From Verrucomicrobiaceae bacterium (GTDB taxonomy: Bacteria; Verrucomicrobiota; Verrucomicrobiia; Verrucomicrobiales; Verrucomicrobiaceae), in assembly GCA_015075365.1 (NCBI GenBank), contig JABTUN010000001.1:992001-1056000 (forward strand): 64,000 nucleotides of DNA, in the 5' to 3' direction. How positions within the stretch are numbered: position 1 is the first letter of the stretch; the number at the start of each line of letters is the position of its first letter. The notes beneath the pieces were generated by a model, which was not told the origin of the DNA, searched no databases, and worked only from the letters and a program-made list of their open reading frames with translations. Below are positions 17,970-26,063 of the stretch, in pieces. The position numbers were made by a program, and so were the translations under genes.

Positions 17970-18848
17970 TCAGCGCCTCGTTGACATCAATTCCCGCAAA
18001 ATCGGATTCGGGAAGCGGCGGCTGGGGGTGATGGCGTAGAAGGCTTCTTTGATCTGGGGGAAACGATGTCGCTCGACGAGAGCCCCGCTTTCCAGCTCGT
18101 CACGAACGACGACGGGCGGGACGAGGGTGACGCCGTTCGTTTCGCGGGCCATGAGACGGAGCATGGCCATGTCATCGACCTCGGCGGCGATGATGGGGCG
18201 GATGCCGGTTTGATCCATGAGCACGTCAAAGGCCGCGCGGATGCTGCTTTCGAGGCTGGGGAGCACGACGGGCGTTTTGCGCAGGTCCTCGGGGAAGCGA
18301 AAGGGCTTCATGCCCCGCTTTTTGTGGCCCACGAGGCTCACAGGCTGCTCATCGAGCAGGTGACTGTGCCAGCCGGTCTCGGCATCGCGGCGCACAGGCG
18401 TGTTGGAAAGCACGACATCGAGCGTGTGGGCCTGGAGCTGGGCCAAAAGCTCGCGCAGCGTGCCGGAGTGGATGATGAGCTCCACATCATCACGCGAGAT
18501 GAGCGGTCGCAGGAAGGTGAGCTGGAAGTTGCGCGACAAATTCGACGCCGCGCCGACGCGGAGGAAGCCGCGGCTGCGTTTGGCGCGGTTTTGCAGCAGG
18601 TCGGTGAGTTCCTCGCCGCTGCGGAAAATGGAATCGGCATACTCCAGCGCGATCTGGCCGGCCTCGGTGAGCATGAGGGCCTTGTGTTTTCGCTCAAACA
18701 GCGGCTGGCCGAGATTTTCCTCCAAGCTGCGAAGCTGCACGCTAAGGGCCGATTGCGAGAGCTTGAGGTGCTTCGCGGCCTTTGTGAGGCTACCCTCATG
18801 GGCGATGGCGCGGAAGTAGCGGAGGTGGTGGTAGTTCAAAAAGGCCAT
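17970..18848 (-). CDS. LysR-family transcriptional regulator (NhaR-like)
   Basis: A 292-residue LTTR. The N-terminal wHTH is clear (NYHHLRYFRAIAHEGSLTKA, LSQSALSVQLRSLEENLG), followed by the LysR substrate-binding domain from about residue 88. The N-terminal form with HHLRYF is typical of NhaR-like members. It is divergent from the dab3 operon, the usual position of an LTTR that controls the neighbouring operon. A 22-bp sequence immediately upstream of its start is repeated 48 bp before dabB3. Regulation of dab3, and perhaps of sbtAB, is an inference. Confidence 0.88.
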   Translation of the reverse strand: MAFLNYHHLRYFRAIAHEGSLTKAAKHLKLSQSALSVQLRSLEENLGQPLFERKHKALMLTEAGQIALEYADSIFRSGEELTDLLQNRAKRSRGFLRVGAASNLSRNFQLTFLRPLISRDDVELIIHSGTLRELLAQLQAHTLDVVLSNTPVRRDAETGWHSHLLDEQPVSLVGHKKRGMKPFRFPEDLRKTPVVLPSLESSIRAAFDVLMDQTGIRPIIAAEVDDMAMLRLMARETNGVTLVPPVVVRDELESGALVERHRFPQIKEAFYAITPSRRFPNPILRELMSTRR

Positions 18849-18854
18849 GACGGC

Positions 18855-18876
18855 ATGCTTTTAGCAAAGCGAACGA
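18855..18876. repeat. 22-bp direct repeat, left copy (LysR promoter)
   Basis: This 22-bp sequence, from ATGCTTTTAGC to the end AAAGCGAACGA, is identical to 19653-19674. It contains the dyad GCTTT-TAGC-AAAGC. It starts 7 bp from the LysR start codon and so covers its promoter or leader. The two copies bracket the toxin-antitoxin pair. Confidence 0.8.
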
Positions 18877-18962
18877 AAAATGCCAGCCGTGACACGCAGA
18901 CGAACGATTCCAATGTGAAAAATCCATCTGGCGTGCCGCGAAGCGAGGCGATAGAATGCCCC

Positions 18963-19226
18963 ATGGTCATCGCCGTTGAACAAAAAACCAAGCAGGCACT
19001 CCCAAAGCCGGAAGTGCTGCGAAAGAACGTCATTGAGCAGATTCAACGTTTGCCGGACGAGGGAGTGGCTGTTTTGCACGAGTTCGCGCAGGAGCTTGAG
19101 CTGCGCGCGGCGTGGCAGGAGTTTTCCCAAGGCATGGCACAGGATTGGGATGCCGGATTGTATGACAATCTTGACCAAGCTCTCACAGATGCGCGGAAAG
19201 CGTTGGGCGGCGGACTCACGGCATGA
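18963..19226 (+). CDS. Probable antitoxin partner of PIN-domain toxin
   Basis: An 87-residue acidic protein starting MVIAVEQKTKQ. Its size, its position directly before a PIN-domain gene and the 4-bp ATGA overlap with it fit an antitoxin. No DNA-binding fold is obvious; a helical central part with many leucines (EQIQRLPDEGVAVLHEFAQE) is similar to DUF2281/VapB-like antitoxins that wrap around PIN toxins. The longer in-frame reading that starts at 18066 is only the shadow of LysR. A CGAACGATTCCAATG string near 18901 may belong to its promoter. Confidence 0.65.
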   Translation: MVIAVEQKTKQALPKPEVLRKNVIEQIQRLPDEGVAVLHEFAQELELRAAWQEFSQGMAQDWDAGLYDNLDQALTDARKALGGGLTA

Positions 19227-19645
19227 TTGTCTGCATTGACACCAACGTTTTTATCCAGGCATCCAAAGCCGGACACCCGTTGTCCAAAATCTTCGCAGGC
19301 TGGCTGGCTCGGCGATTTCAGTGGGCTGTAAGCAATGACATTCTCACCGAATACCAGGAGATGCTGACTCAGCGAAGCGGAAGGCTGAGATGGCTTCAAT
19401 TCAGCCGCGCACTCGATCTGGCGGAAAAGCGTGGTGGCATGCTTGTGCGAGCGAATCCTTCTTATCACTTCCAGATTGTGTCCATTGACCCAGATGACAA
19501 CAAATTCACCGACTGCGCTATCGCGGCAGACGCTGATTTTGTCATCACGAACGATCATCACTTCAAGCCGCTTGCTGGCTCTGGCTACAAGCCGCAGCCG
19601 ATCACACCTGAAGAGTTCATACGGCAGCATTTGCCCCACATCTGA
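19223..19645 (+). CDS. PIN-domain ribonuclease toxin (VapC-like)
   Basis: A 140-residue PIN domain protein of the COG1569 type. The metal-binding acids are visible: D6 in MIVCIDTNVF, E43 in LTEYQEM, D97 in KFTDCAIAA, and D103/D111 in ADADFVITND. The family cleaves RNA, often tRNA, when not held by its antitoxin. It overlaps the antitoxin gene by 4 bp. The pair sits between the LysR gene and dabB3, flanked by a 22-bp direct repeat, which suggests later insertion. Confidence 0.85.
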   Translation: MIVCIDTNVFIQASKAGHPLSKIFAGWLARRFQWAVSNDILTEYQEMLTQRSGRLRWLQFSRALDLAEKRGGMLVRANPSYHFQIVSIDPDDNKFTDCAIAADADFVITNDHHFKPLAGSGYKPQPITPEEFIRQHLPHI

Positions 19646-19652
19646 TGGTTTT

Positions 19653-19674
19653 ATGCTTTTAGCAAAGCGAACGA
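19653..19674. repeat. 22-bp direct repeat, right copy (dabB3 promoter)
   Basis: Identical to 18855-18876. It lies 8 bp past the PIN toxin stop and overlaps the motif shared with sbtA. Confidence 0.8.
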
Positions 19675-19702
19675 TTATTGGCAAAACATGAATTGGAGAG
19701 AA
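19664..19702 (+). promoter_or_regulatory. Conserved 39-bp motif upstream of dabB3
   Basis: AAAGCGAACGATT, 5 variable bases, CAAAACATGAATTGG, then A-x-AGAA. This matches 35668-35706 before sbtA at 33 of 39 positions with no gaps. It ends 19 bp before the dabB3 ATG. A good ribosome site (GGGAGAG) follows at about 19711. It is a candidate binding site or promoter common to dab3 and sbtAB. Confidence 0.6.
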
Positions 19703-19721
19703 GCGAGGTGGGAGAGCAGAA

Positions 19722-21311
19722 ATGGCGGCGTCCAACGCCAAACCACCCATGAACTCCACCCCGCTCACTCCGCCCGCCCTCCTCGAAGCCTCGGATCTGA
19801 TCACGCCGCTGTTGCTTGTCGTCTTGATCGCCTTTTGCATGCTGCTGCAAAACGGGAAGCAGGCTGCGGAGGGCGCGGTTTGGGTGGCACGGCTGTTTTT
19901 CGCTGGAGCAGTCATCCTCGCCGGCAGCGTGGCACTGGCGGGGCCGATGCGCGTTGAGTTCGCGGCCTGGGGACCTGCGAAACTCGCTTTGTTGGTCGAT
20001 CCGCTGTCCGCACTGATGTTCTTGTTGGTGAGTTTTCTCGGCATCGTGGTGACGCGCTACGCGGTGAACTACCTCGACGGCGATGCGCGGCAGGCGACCT
20101 TCTCACGCTGGCTGGTGCTGACGCTCACGAGCGTGCTGGTGCTGGTGCTTTCGAGCAATCTGCTGCTCTTCACGGCGGCGTGGATCGCCACGAGCCTGAG
20201 TTTGCATCAATTGCTCACCTTCTACCGCGAGCGGCCGGCGGCGGTGATCGCAGCGCGGAAAAAATTCATCATCAGCCGGCTGGCGGACGTGTGCATGATC
20301 ACGGCGCTGGTGCTGGTGTGGCGCGGGCATGGCACGTGGGAGTTTCATGAGCTCTTCGCGAATCCCGCGGGCCCGCACTCGGGTCTGGTGGCCGGTTTGC
20401 TCGTCGCAGCGGCGATGCTGAAGTCGGCGCAGTTCCCCTTCCACTCCTGGCTGCCGGACACGCTGGAGACGCCGACGCCGGTCTCCGCGCTGATGCACGC
20501 GGGCATCATCAATGCGGGCGGTTTCCTCATCGTGCGACTGAGCCCGCTGGTGACGCAATCTTCCACGGCGCTGAACACGCTGGCGCTGCTCGGAGCCTTC
20601 ACCGCGCTGTTTGCCAGCGTGATCATGATGACGCAGACGAGCATCAAGAAGTCGCTCGCGTGGTCCACGGTGGCCCAGATGGGCTTCATGATGCTGCAAT
20701 GCGGCCTCGGGGCCTTCGCGCTGGCGATGATGCACATCGTGGCGCACTCGCTCTACAAAGCGCATGCCTTCCTAAGCAGCGGCAGCGTGGTGAATCTCGC
20801 GAAGTCGGCGTGGACGCCCGTTGGACGGCCTGCGGCGCATCCGCTGGTGGTTCTTGGCTCGCTCGCGGTGTCGATCGCGATTGGTTTGGGTGTCGCGGCG
20901 GCGTTCAGCTTCGATCTGGCGAATGATCCGGTGCAGGTGCTGCTCATCGCGGTCTTCATCATGGCGATGTCCCACCTGCTGTGGACGCTGTGGAGCAGCA
21001 GCATGCGGCAAAGGCTCATCCTGCGCGGCATCGGTCTCGTCGCGGTGGCCACAGCGGCCTGCTTCGCGCTGCATGCGGGCTTTGAGCACCTGCTCGCGGC
21101 CAGCGTGCCGGCTTACGCGCCGCTGCGCAGCGGTGTGGAGCACGCGGTGATGATCCTTGTGGCGCTGCTCTTCCTCGCAGTGCTCGTCTTCCAGTCACAA
21201 CTGCCCGCCTGGGCCTCACGCCCGGCCTTCCAGCGACTCTACGTGCATGCCAGCAACGGCTTCTACCTCGGCACGCTCTTCAATCGCATCACGCAGAAAC
21301 TCATCGCCTGA
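19722..21311 (+). CDS. dabB: DabB membrane subunit (NuoL-like), copy 3
   Basis: A 529-residue membrane protein of the canonical DabB type. It has the TM7 block AMLKSAQFPFHSWLPDTLE followed by TPTPVSALMHAGIINAGGF with lysine and histidine kept. At the TM5 position, where copies 1 and 2 have a glutamate, it has AAWIATSLSLHQLL, a known DabB feature. It is longer than DabB1/B2 (529 against about 450). The ATG at 19722 has a ribosome site (GGGAGAG) about 6 bp upstream; a second ATG lies at 19749. dabA3 starts 23 bp after its stop. This two-gene set is the standard DAB layout. Confidence 0.92.
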   Translation: MAASNAKPPMNSTPLTPPALLEASDLITPLLLVVLIAFCMLLQNGKQAAEGAVWVARLFFAGAVILAGSVALAGPMRVEFAAWGPAKLALLVDPLSALMFLLVSFLGIVVTRYAVNYLDGDARQATFSRWLVLTLTSVLVLVLSSNLLLFTAAWIATSLSLHQLLTFYRERPAAVIAARKKFIISRLADVCMITALVLVWRGHGTWEFHELFANPAGPHSGLVAGLLVAAAMLKSAQFPFHSWLPDTLETPTPVSALMHAGIINAGGFLIVRLSPLVTQSSTALNTLALLGAFTALFASVIMMTQTSIKKSLAWSTVAQMGFMMLQCGLGAFALAMMHIVAHSLYKAHAFLSSGSVVNLAKSAWTPVGRPAAHPLVVLGSLAVSIAIGLGVAAAFSFDLANDPVQVLLIAVFIMAMSHLLWTLWSSSMRQRLILRGIGLVAVATAACFALHAGFEHLLAASVPAYAPLRSGVEHAVMILVALLFLAVLVFQSQLPAWASRPAFQRLYVHASNGFYLGTLFNRITQKLIA

Positions 21312-21334
21312 AACACCTCACGCCTCTTCTTTAT

Positions 21335-23830
21335 ATGAACACCACCCTCGACACCGCGACCGAAGTTCTCGCCATCAAAAAGCCCGTCGTCCTCGCGGAC
21401 AAGCCGAACTGGCTGCGGCATGCACGCAATGCCTGCCTGCGCGTGCCGCCGCTGTGGCCGCTGCACAGTTTTGTGGTCGTGAATCCTTTCGTGGGTCTCA
21501 CCGGCCGGCCGTTTGCGGAGGTATGCGGCCTCATGCAGCGCGTCACGCACGAGAGCATGCTCATGAGCGTGGATTACTTTCAGCAGCAGTTCGCCAGCGG
21601 CCGCATCACCACGCCTGATCTCACCGCTGCGATCCAGCAGAGCAGTGCGGAGATCAGCACCGCCGATCTGCTCGCGTGGCTGAAAAATCCCGAGCCGCAA
21701 CCGCTCGCGTGCCTGCAAAGCCTCGCCGACCTCGCCACGACGCGGTTTGGCGGACGCTGGAGCACGCTGATTACCGAGGAGATCTCGAAATGGTGCGCGG
21801 CTTACTTTGACGAAGGTCAATCCGCCTGGCGCATGCCGTGGAAGAAGCAGTCGCTCTTCGCCGCGTGGCGGCAGGCGGCGCTGGTGGATGCCACGCCGGA
21901 GCTCATCGGCTTCAAAGGCTTCCGCAAAGTCGTCAGCGGCCTGCCGGAGAGCACCGCGGACGCAGTCAGCATGATGCTCGACCTGCTCGGCGTGCCTGCG
22001 GCGAAGGTGGAGGACTACCTGCACCGCCTTTTGATGACGCTGCCCGGCTGGAGCAGCTACGTGCAGTATCAGGTGCGCGACAAGGCGATGCACGGCACGC
22101 ACGATGAATCGCTGCTCGACCTGCTCGCGGTGCGGCTCGCGTTTGAGACGCAGCTCGCGCGGCAGTTCGATGATGCCGATCTCAAAGGCGAGTGGCTGCA
22201 CAACTTCGCCTTCGAAAAAGCCGCGTCGCAGGACAAACAACTGCTCTGGCATGCCGCGCTCGAAATCGGCTTCCAGCGCGAGCTTTGCACGAAGATCACG
22301 CAAAGCGCCGCGCAGGCTCCGAGCGAGCCGAAAGTGCGCCCCGCCGTGCAGGTGGTGTTTTGCATCGACGTGCGCTCCGAGGTCATGCGGCGCTCGCTCG
22401 AAGCCGCATCGCCGGAAATCGAGACGATGGGCTTCGCGGGCTTCTTTGGCATGCCCATCGAGTACATCTCCTTCGGCCAGCGGCATGGCAGCTCGCAGGT
22501 GCCCGTGCTCTTCACGCCAAAGTATCGCATCCGCGAGCATCTGCCGCAGGCCACGCCCGAGCAGGAAAAAGACGCGCGGCGCAAACTGCAAGTCGGCCGC
22601 CGCGTCTCGCACTCGTGGAATGCTTTCAAGACCTCCGCGGTGAGCTGCTTCAGCTTCGTCGAAGCCGCAGGAGTCGGCTTCGCGTGGAAACTCGTGAAGG
22701 ATGGCTTTCAACTCGGCAAACACGACTCACACAGCTGCTCCTCCTGCGCCGCGCCGAACCTGCACGAGCACAAACGCCTCATCCCCGATCCGCTCGATGA
22801 CACGCAGGCCGAGGCCGGCATCCCGCCGGAGGACCAGGTGCAGCTCGCTCTCGGTGCGCTGAAAAACATGGGGCTCACCTCGAATTTTAGCCGCCTCGTC
22901 ATGCTCTGCGGCCACGGCAGCAACACCACGAACAATCCTTATGCCGCAGGGCTCGATTGCGGTGCCTGCGGAGGTCATGCCGGCGATTCGAATGCCCGCG
23001 TCGCCGCCGCCATCCTCAATCAACTGATGGTCCGCAGCGCGCTGGAAGGTCACGGCATCCGCATTCCGCAGGACACACGCTTCATCGCCGCGCTGCACGA
23101 CACCACCACGGACGCGATCACGCTTTTCGATGCCGACAAAGTGCCGCTCTCACATGAGAACGACCTTTTGCAGCTCCAGCTCTGGCTTGAGGAAGGCTCG
23201 AAACGCTGCCGCCAGCAACGCGCCGCCAGTCTCGGCCTCGCCAGCGCCGAGGAGGCCGAGCTCGACCAGCTCATCCATCAGCGCAGCCGCGACTGGGCGC
23301 AGGTGCGACCCGAGTGGGGCCTCGCCGGCAACGCCGCCTTCATCGCCGCGCCCCGCGAGCGCACGCGGCAGCTCAATCTCGGCGGACGCGTCTTTTTGCA
23401 CAACTACCGCCACAGCGCCGACACCACCAAGAGCACGCTCGAGCTCATCATGACCGCGCCCATGGTCGTGGCGAACTGGATCAACCTCCAATACTACGCC
23501 AGCACCGTGAACAACCGCCTCTGGGGCAGCGGCAACAAGGTCACGCATAACGTCGTCGGCACCTTCGGCATCCAGCAAGGCAACGGCGGCGACCTCCAGT
23601 CCGGCCTGCCGCTGCAAAGCGTCCACAACGGCGAAACCTGGATGCACGAGCCCGTCCGCCTCAGCGTCCTCATCGAAGCCCCCCGCAGTGACATCGACGC
23701 CGTCATCGCGAATCACGAAAGCGTCCGCCAGCTCGTCGAAAACGGCTGGCTCCACCTCTTCGCCATCGAGGACGAGGGGCGGGTGATCGTGCGGCGCGGA
23801 GCCGATGGGGGATGGTTTGAATCCTGCTAA
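21335..23830 (+). CDS. dabA: DabA-type inorganic carbon transporter catalytic subunit (DUF2309), copy 3
   Basis: An 831-residue DUF2309 protein, the usual length of biochemically studied DabA. Zinc ligands: C343 and D345 in VVFCIDVRSE, H527 in LCGHGS and C542 in CGACGG. The CIDVRSE form is that of the classical DabA; copies 1 and 2 have CIDEREE. It follows dabB3 in an operon with order dabB-dabA, the reverse of sets 1 and 2. It should hydrate CO2 to bicarbonate on the cytoplasmic side, coupled to DabB3. Confidence 0.95.
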   Translation: MNTTLDTATEVLAIKKPVVLADKPNWLRHARNACLRVPPLWPLHSFVVVNPFVGLTGRPFAEVCGLMQRVTHESMLMSVDYFQQQFASGRITTPDLTAAIQQSSAEISTADLLAWLKNPEPQPLACLQSLADLATTRFGGRWSTLITEEISKWCAAYFDEGQSAWRMPWKKQSLFAAWRQAALVDATPELIGFKGFRKVVSGLPESTADAVSMMLDLLGVPAAKVEDYLHRLLMTLPGWSSYVQYQVRDKAMHGTHDESLLDLLAVRLAFETQLARQFDDADLKGEWLHNFAFEKAASQDKQLLWHAALEIGFQRELCTKITQSAAQAPSEPKVRPAVQVVFCIDVRSEVMRRSLEAASPEIETMGFAGFFGMPIEYISFGQRHGSSQVPVLFTPKYRIREHLPQATPEQEKDARRKLQVGRRVSHSWNAFKTSAVSCFSFVEAAGVGFAWKLVKDGFQLGKHDSHSCSSCAAPNLHEHKRLIPDPLDDTQAEAGIPPEDQVQLALGALKNMGLTSNFSRLVMLCGHGSNTTNNPYAAGLDCGACGGHAGDSNARVAAAILNQLMVRSALEGHGIRIPQDTRFIAALHDTTTDAITLFDADKVPLSHENDLLQLQLWLEEGSKRCRQQRAASLGLASAEEAELDQLIHQRSRDWAQVRPEWGLAGNAAFIAAPRERTRQLNLGGRVFLHNYRHSADTTKSTLELIMTAPMVVANWINLQYYASTVNNRLWGSGNKVTHNVVGTFGIQQGNGGDLQSGLPLQSVHNGETWMHEPVRLSVLIEAPRSDIDAVIANHESVRQLVENGWLHLFAIEDEGRVIVRRGADGGWFESC

Positions 23831-24068
23831 AAATCAGGAAATTACCGATCTTTCCGGGCTTGCGCCATCCAGCTTGTGGTATTGATCGTACATTGACACT
23901 ACCCACTACTGCCTGACTACGACACTCTCCCCCTCACTCCTCTCACAACTCGCCGCCATCACTGGCTGCGAATTTGATCACGAGCGCGCCCGTATTGCGA
24001 TTCAGAATGTCTCCAAAGCGGACGCAGAACCGCTCGCGAGCCTCGTTTCTGCGGCGGCAGAGGTTTAT

Positions 24069-26063
24069 ATGAAGGTCTCGCCCGTGCGGCAGCCGCTGGT
24101 GGAGGTGCTGTGGCATGCGCGGGGGGATCTGCCAATTGTCATCTGGAGCACCAAGGAGCAGCGGTGGATCGTCGTCACCTTCGCAGGTTGGTTTCGGGTG
24201 CGCATCGCGGATGGAGATCATCCCACGCATCGCACGAGTGTTTCCCGCAGCGACCTGGCGGCCATTCTGGGGTTGAAAAATGCCAGCGAGGTCGTCGAGG
24301 CCGGCATCGTGCATCCTGAACGGCCTGCGCATGTGATGAGCATCCACGCGGACCCGGAGCATCATGACCACGTCAGCCCCGAGAGGCGCTTTTTCCGGCT
24401 CCTGAAGGCGGAGCGGCAGGACATCGTCACGCTGCTCATCTTTTCGGTTTTCTCGGGCATTCTTTATCTCGCCGCGCCGCTTGCGGTGGATGCGGTGGTG
24501 AGCAATCTGGCCTTCGGCGGCCAGTCGCGACCGTATGTGCAGGCCATCGTGGTGCTTGCCATCGCGCTGTTTGGCGCTCTGGGCCTCCAGGCGGTGGTGA
24601 GCGGTTTTCAGTATTACATCTCGGATATCATCCAGCGCCGCATTTTTGTCCGCACCGCGGCGGACCTCGCGTATCGGCTGCCACGTGTGAAGGCGGAGTC
24701 GCTGGATGAAGTACATGCGCCGGAGCTGGTGAACCGCTTCCTCGATGTCGTCACCGCGCAAAAGAGCACTGCGCTGCTGCTTCTGGATGGCATCAATCTC
24801 ATCTTTGGCAGCCTCATCGGCATGCTGTTGCTCGCCTTGTATCATCCGCTGATACTGATGTTCGTCGTCATCCTCCTCGCACTCATCGCGTTGAGCATGT
24901 GGCTGCTCGGCAAAGGTGCGGTGAAGACGAGCATCGCGGAATCGCGGGTGAAATATGATGTGGTAAACTGGTTTGAGGAGATCGCGGCCTTCCCCTTCGC
25001 TTTCAAGGGTCCTGGAGGCTACCAAATGGCCTACGAGCGCGCCAATCAGCTAGCCACCGAGTATCTGATTCGCCGCTCCGCCCATTTCCGCATCGTCATG
25101 CGGCAGATTGTGGCGCTGCTGGTGCTCTCTGTGACTGCGGCGGCTGTTTTGCTCATCCTCGGTGGCTGGCTGGTGGTGAGCCAGCAAATCACCCTGGGCC
25201 AGCTCGTCGCCTCGGAGCTCATCATGGGCACCATCGTGACCGCGATGGCGAAGATGGGCAAAAAGCTCGAGGCCTGGTATGATGCCATGGCCGCCATGGA
25301 CAAGCTGGGCCACATTTTCGACCTCGAGATCGAGCGTGAGGGCGGCGAGCAGCCTCTCGCCCGCCAAAGCGGCGCGGAGGTGCGGGCCTGCGACGTTTCC
25401 TTCGGCTATCACGAGCCGCTTTTCGCCAAAAAAACCTTCACGGTGGCACCAGGCAGCCGCGCCGCCATCATCGGTCCGCATGGTTCGGGGGCCAGCTCGC
25501 TGCTCGACATTCTGTTTGGCCTGCGCCAGCCCTCGGAGGGACATGTGAGCATCGACGGCCTCGATCTGCGCAGTTGGTATCTGGAGGCGCTTCGCGAGAG
25601 CGTGATGCTGCTGCGCCGCGATGAGATCGTCGATGGCACTGTCATCGAAAATCTGCGCCTCGGCCGTGTCGATGTCGGCTTGGACGAGGTCCGAAGCGCG
25701 TTGGAACGGGTGGGCCTGCTCGATGTGCTCCTGCATCGTCCCGAAGGCCTGAATCTGCGTTTGAAGGTCGGTGGCGCGCCGCTGAGCGGCAATCAGCGAA
25801 CGCGTTTGCTGCTCGCCCGCGCCCTCGTGCAGCGTCCGCGGCTGCTGCTTATCGACGAGCTCTTTGACAGCCTCGACGACGAGTCTTTCAAGCTCCTCGA
25901 AACCGCCATCCTCGACCGTTCCTTGCCCTGGACCGTCATCCTTGCCACGCGTGATCATGATGTCACGAAACGCTGTGACAAGATCATCGAGCTGGCACCA
26001 TGCCACCTGAATGACGGCACCACGTCACAATCAGAAACTCAACGACTGCAGTCGCTCTCATGA
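24069..26063 (+). CDS. ABC exporter (type I secretion type) with degenerate ATPase motifs
   Basis: An ABC exporter of at least 664 residues: an N-terminal cytosolic domain (about 1-110), six membrane segments (about 115-400), then a nucleotide-binding domain. The signature (LSGNQ) and Walker B with catalytic glutamate (LLLIDELFDSLD) are present. Walker A reads GPHGSGAS at 469-476, with alanine in place of the invariant lysine; the Q-loop position near 516 reads RR and the H-loop near 627 reads ATRDHD. The coding frame is open back to 23886 with coding character (SQLAAITGCEFDHERA), so the true start is probably a non-ATG codon near 23892 (ATT) or 23913 (CTG). HlyD and TolC genes follow with 4-bp overlaps. 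Confidence 0.82.
   Translation: MKVSPVRQPLVEVLWHARGDLPIVIWSTKEQRWIVVTFAGWFRVRIADGDHPTHRTSVSRSDLAAILGLKNASEVVEAGIVHPERPAHVMSIHADPEHHDHVSPERRFFRLLKAERQDIVTLLIFSVFSGILYLAAPLAVDAVVSNLAFGGQSRPYVQAIVVLAIALFGALGLQAVVSGFQYYISDIIQRRIFVRTAADLAYRLPRVKAESLDEVHAPELVNRFLDVVTAQKSTALLLLDGINLIFGSLIGMLLLALYHPLILMFVVILLALIALSMWLLGKGAVKTSIAESRVKYDVVNWFEEIAAFPFAFKGPGGYQMAYERANQLATEYLIRRSAHFRIVMRQIVALLVLSVTAAAVLLILGGWLVVSQQITLGQLVASELIMGTIVTAMAKMGKKLEAWYDAMAAMDKLGHIFDLEIEREGGEQPLARQSGAEVRACDVSFGYHEPLFAKKTFTVAPGSRAAIIGPHGSGASSLLDILFGLRQPSEGHVSIDGLDLRSWYLEALRESVMLLRRDEIVDGTVIENLRLGRVDVGLDEVRSALERVGLLDVLLHRPEGLNLRLKVGGAPLSGNQRTRLLLARALVQRPRLLLIDELFDSLDDESFKLLETAILDRSLPWTVILATRDHDVTKRCDKIIELAPCHLNDGTTSQSETQRLQSLS

Noticed and set aside
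18066..19226. Long frame (386 codons) covering the LysR antisense and the antitoxin
   Set aside because: Only the last 87 codons, from the ATG at 18963, are coding in character; the upstream part is the LysR shadow.
19688..19957. Possible leader peptide starting MNWRE at dabB3, similar to MNWKE before sbtA at 35692
   Set aside because: The similarity is carried by the DNA motif and ends after five codons; the downstream frames overlap dabB3 and sbtA out of frame and do not resemble each other.
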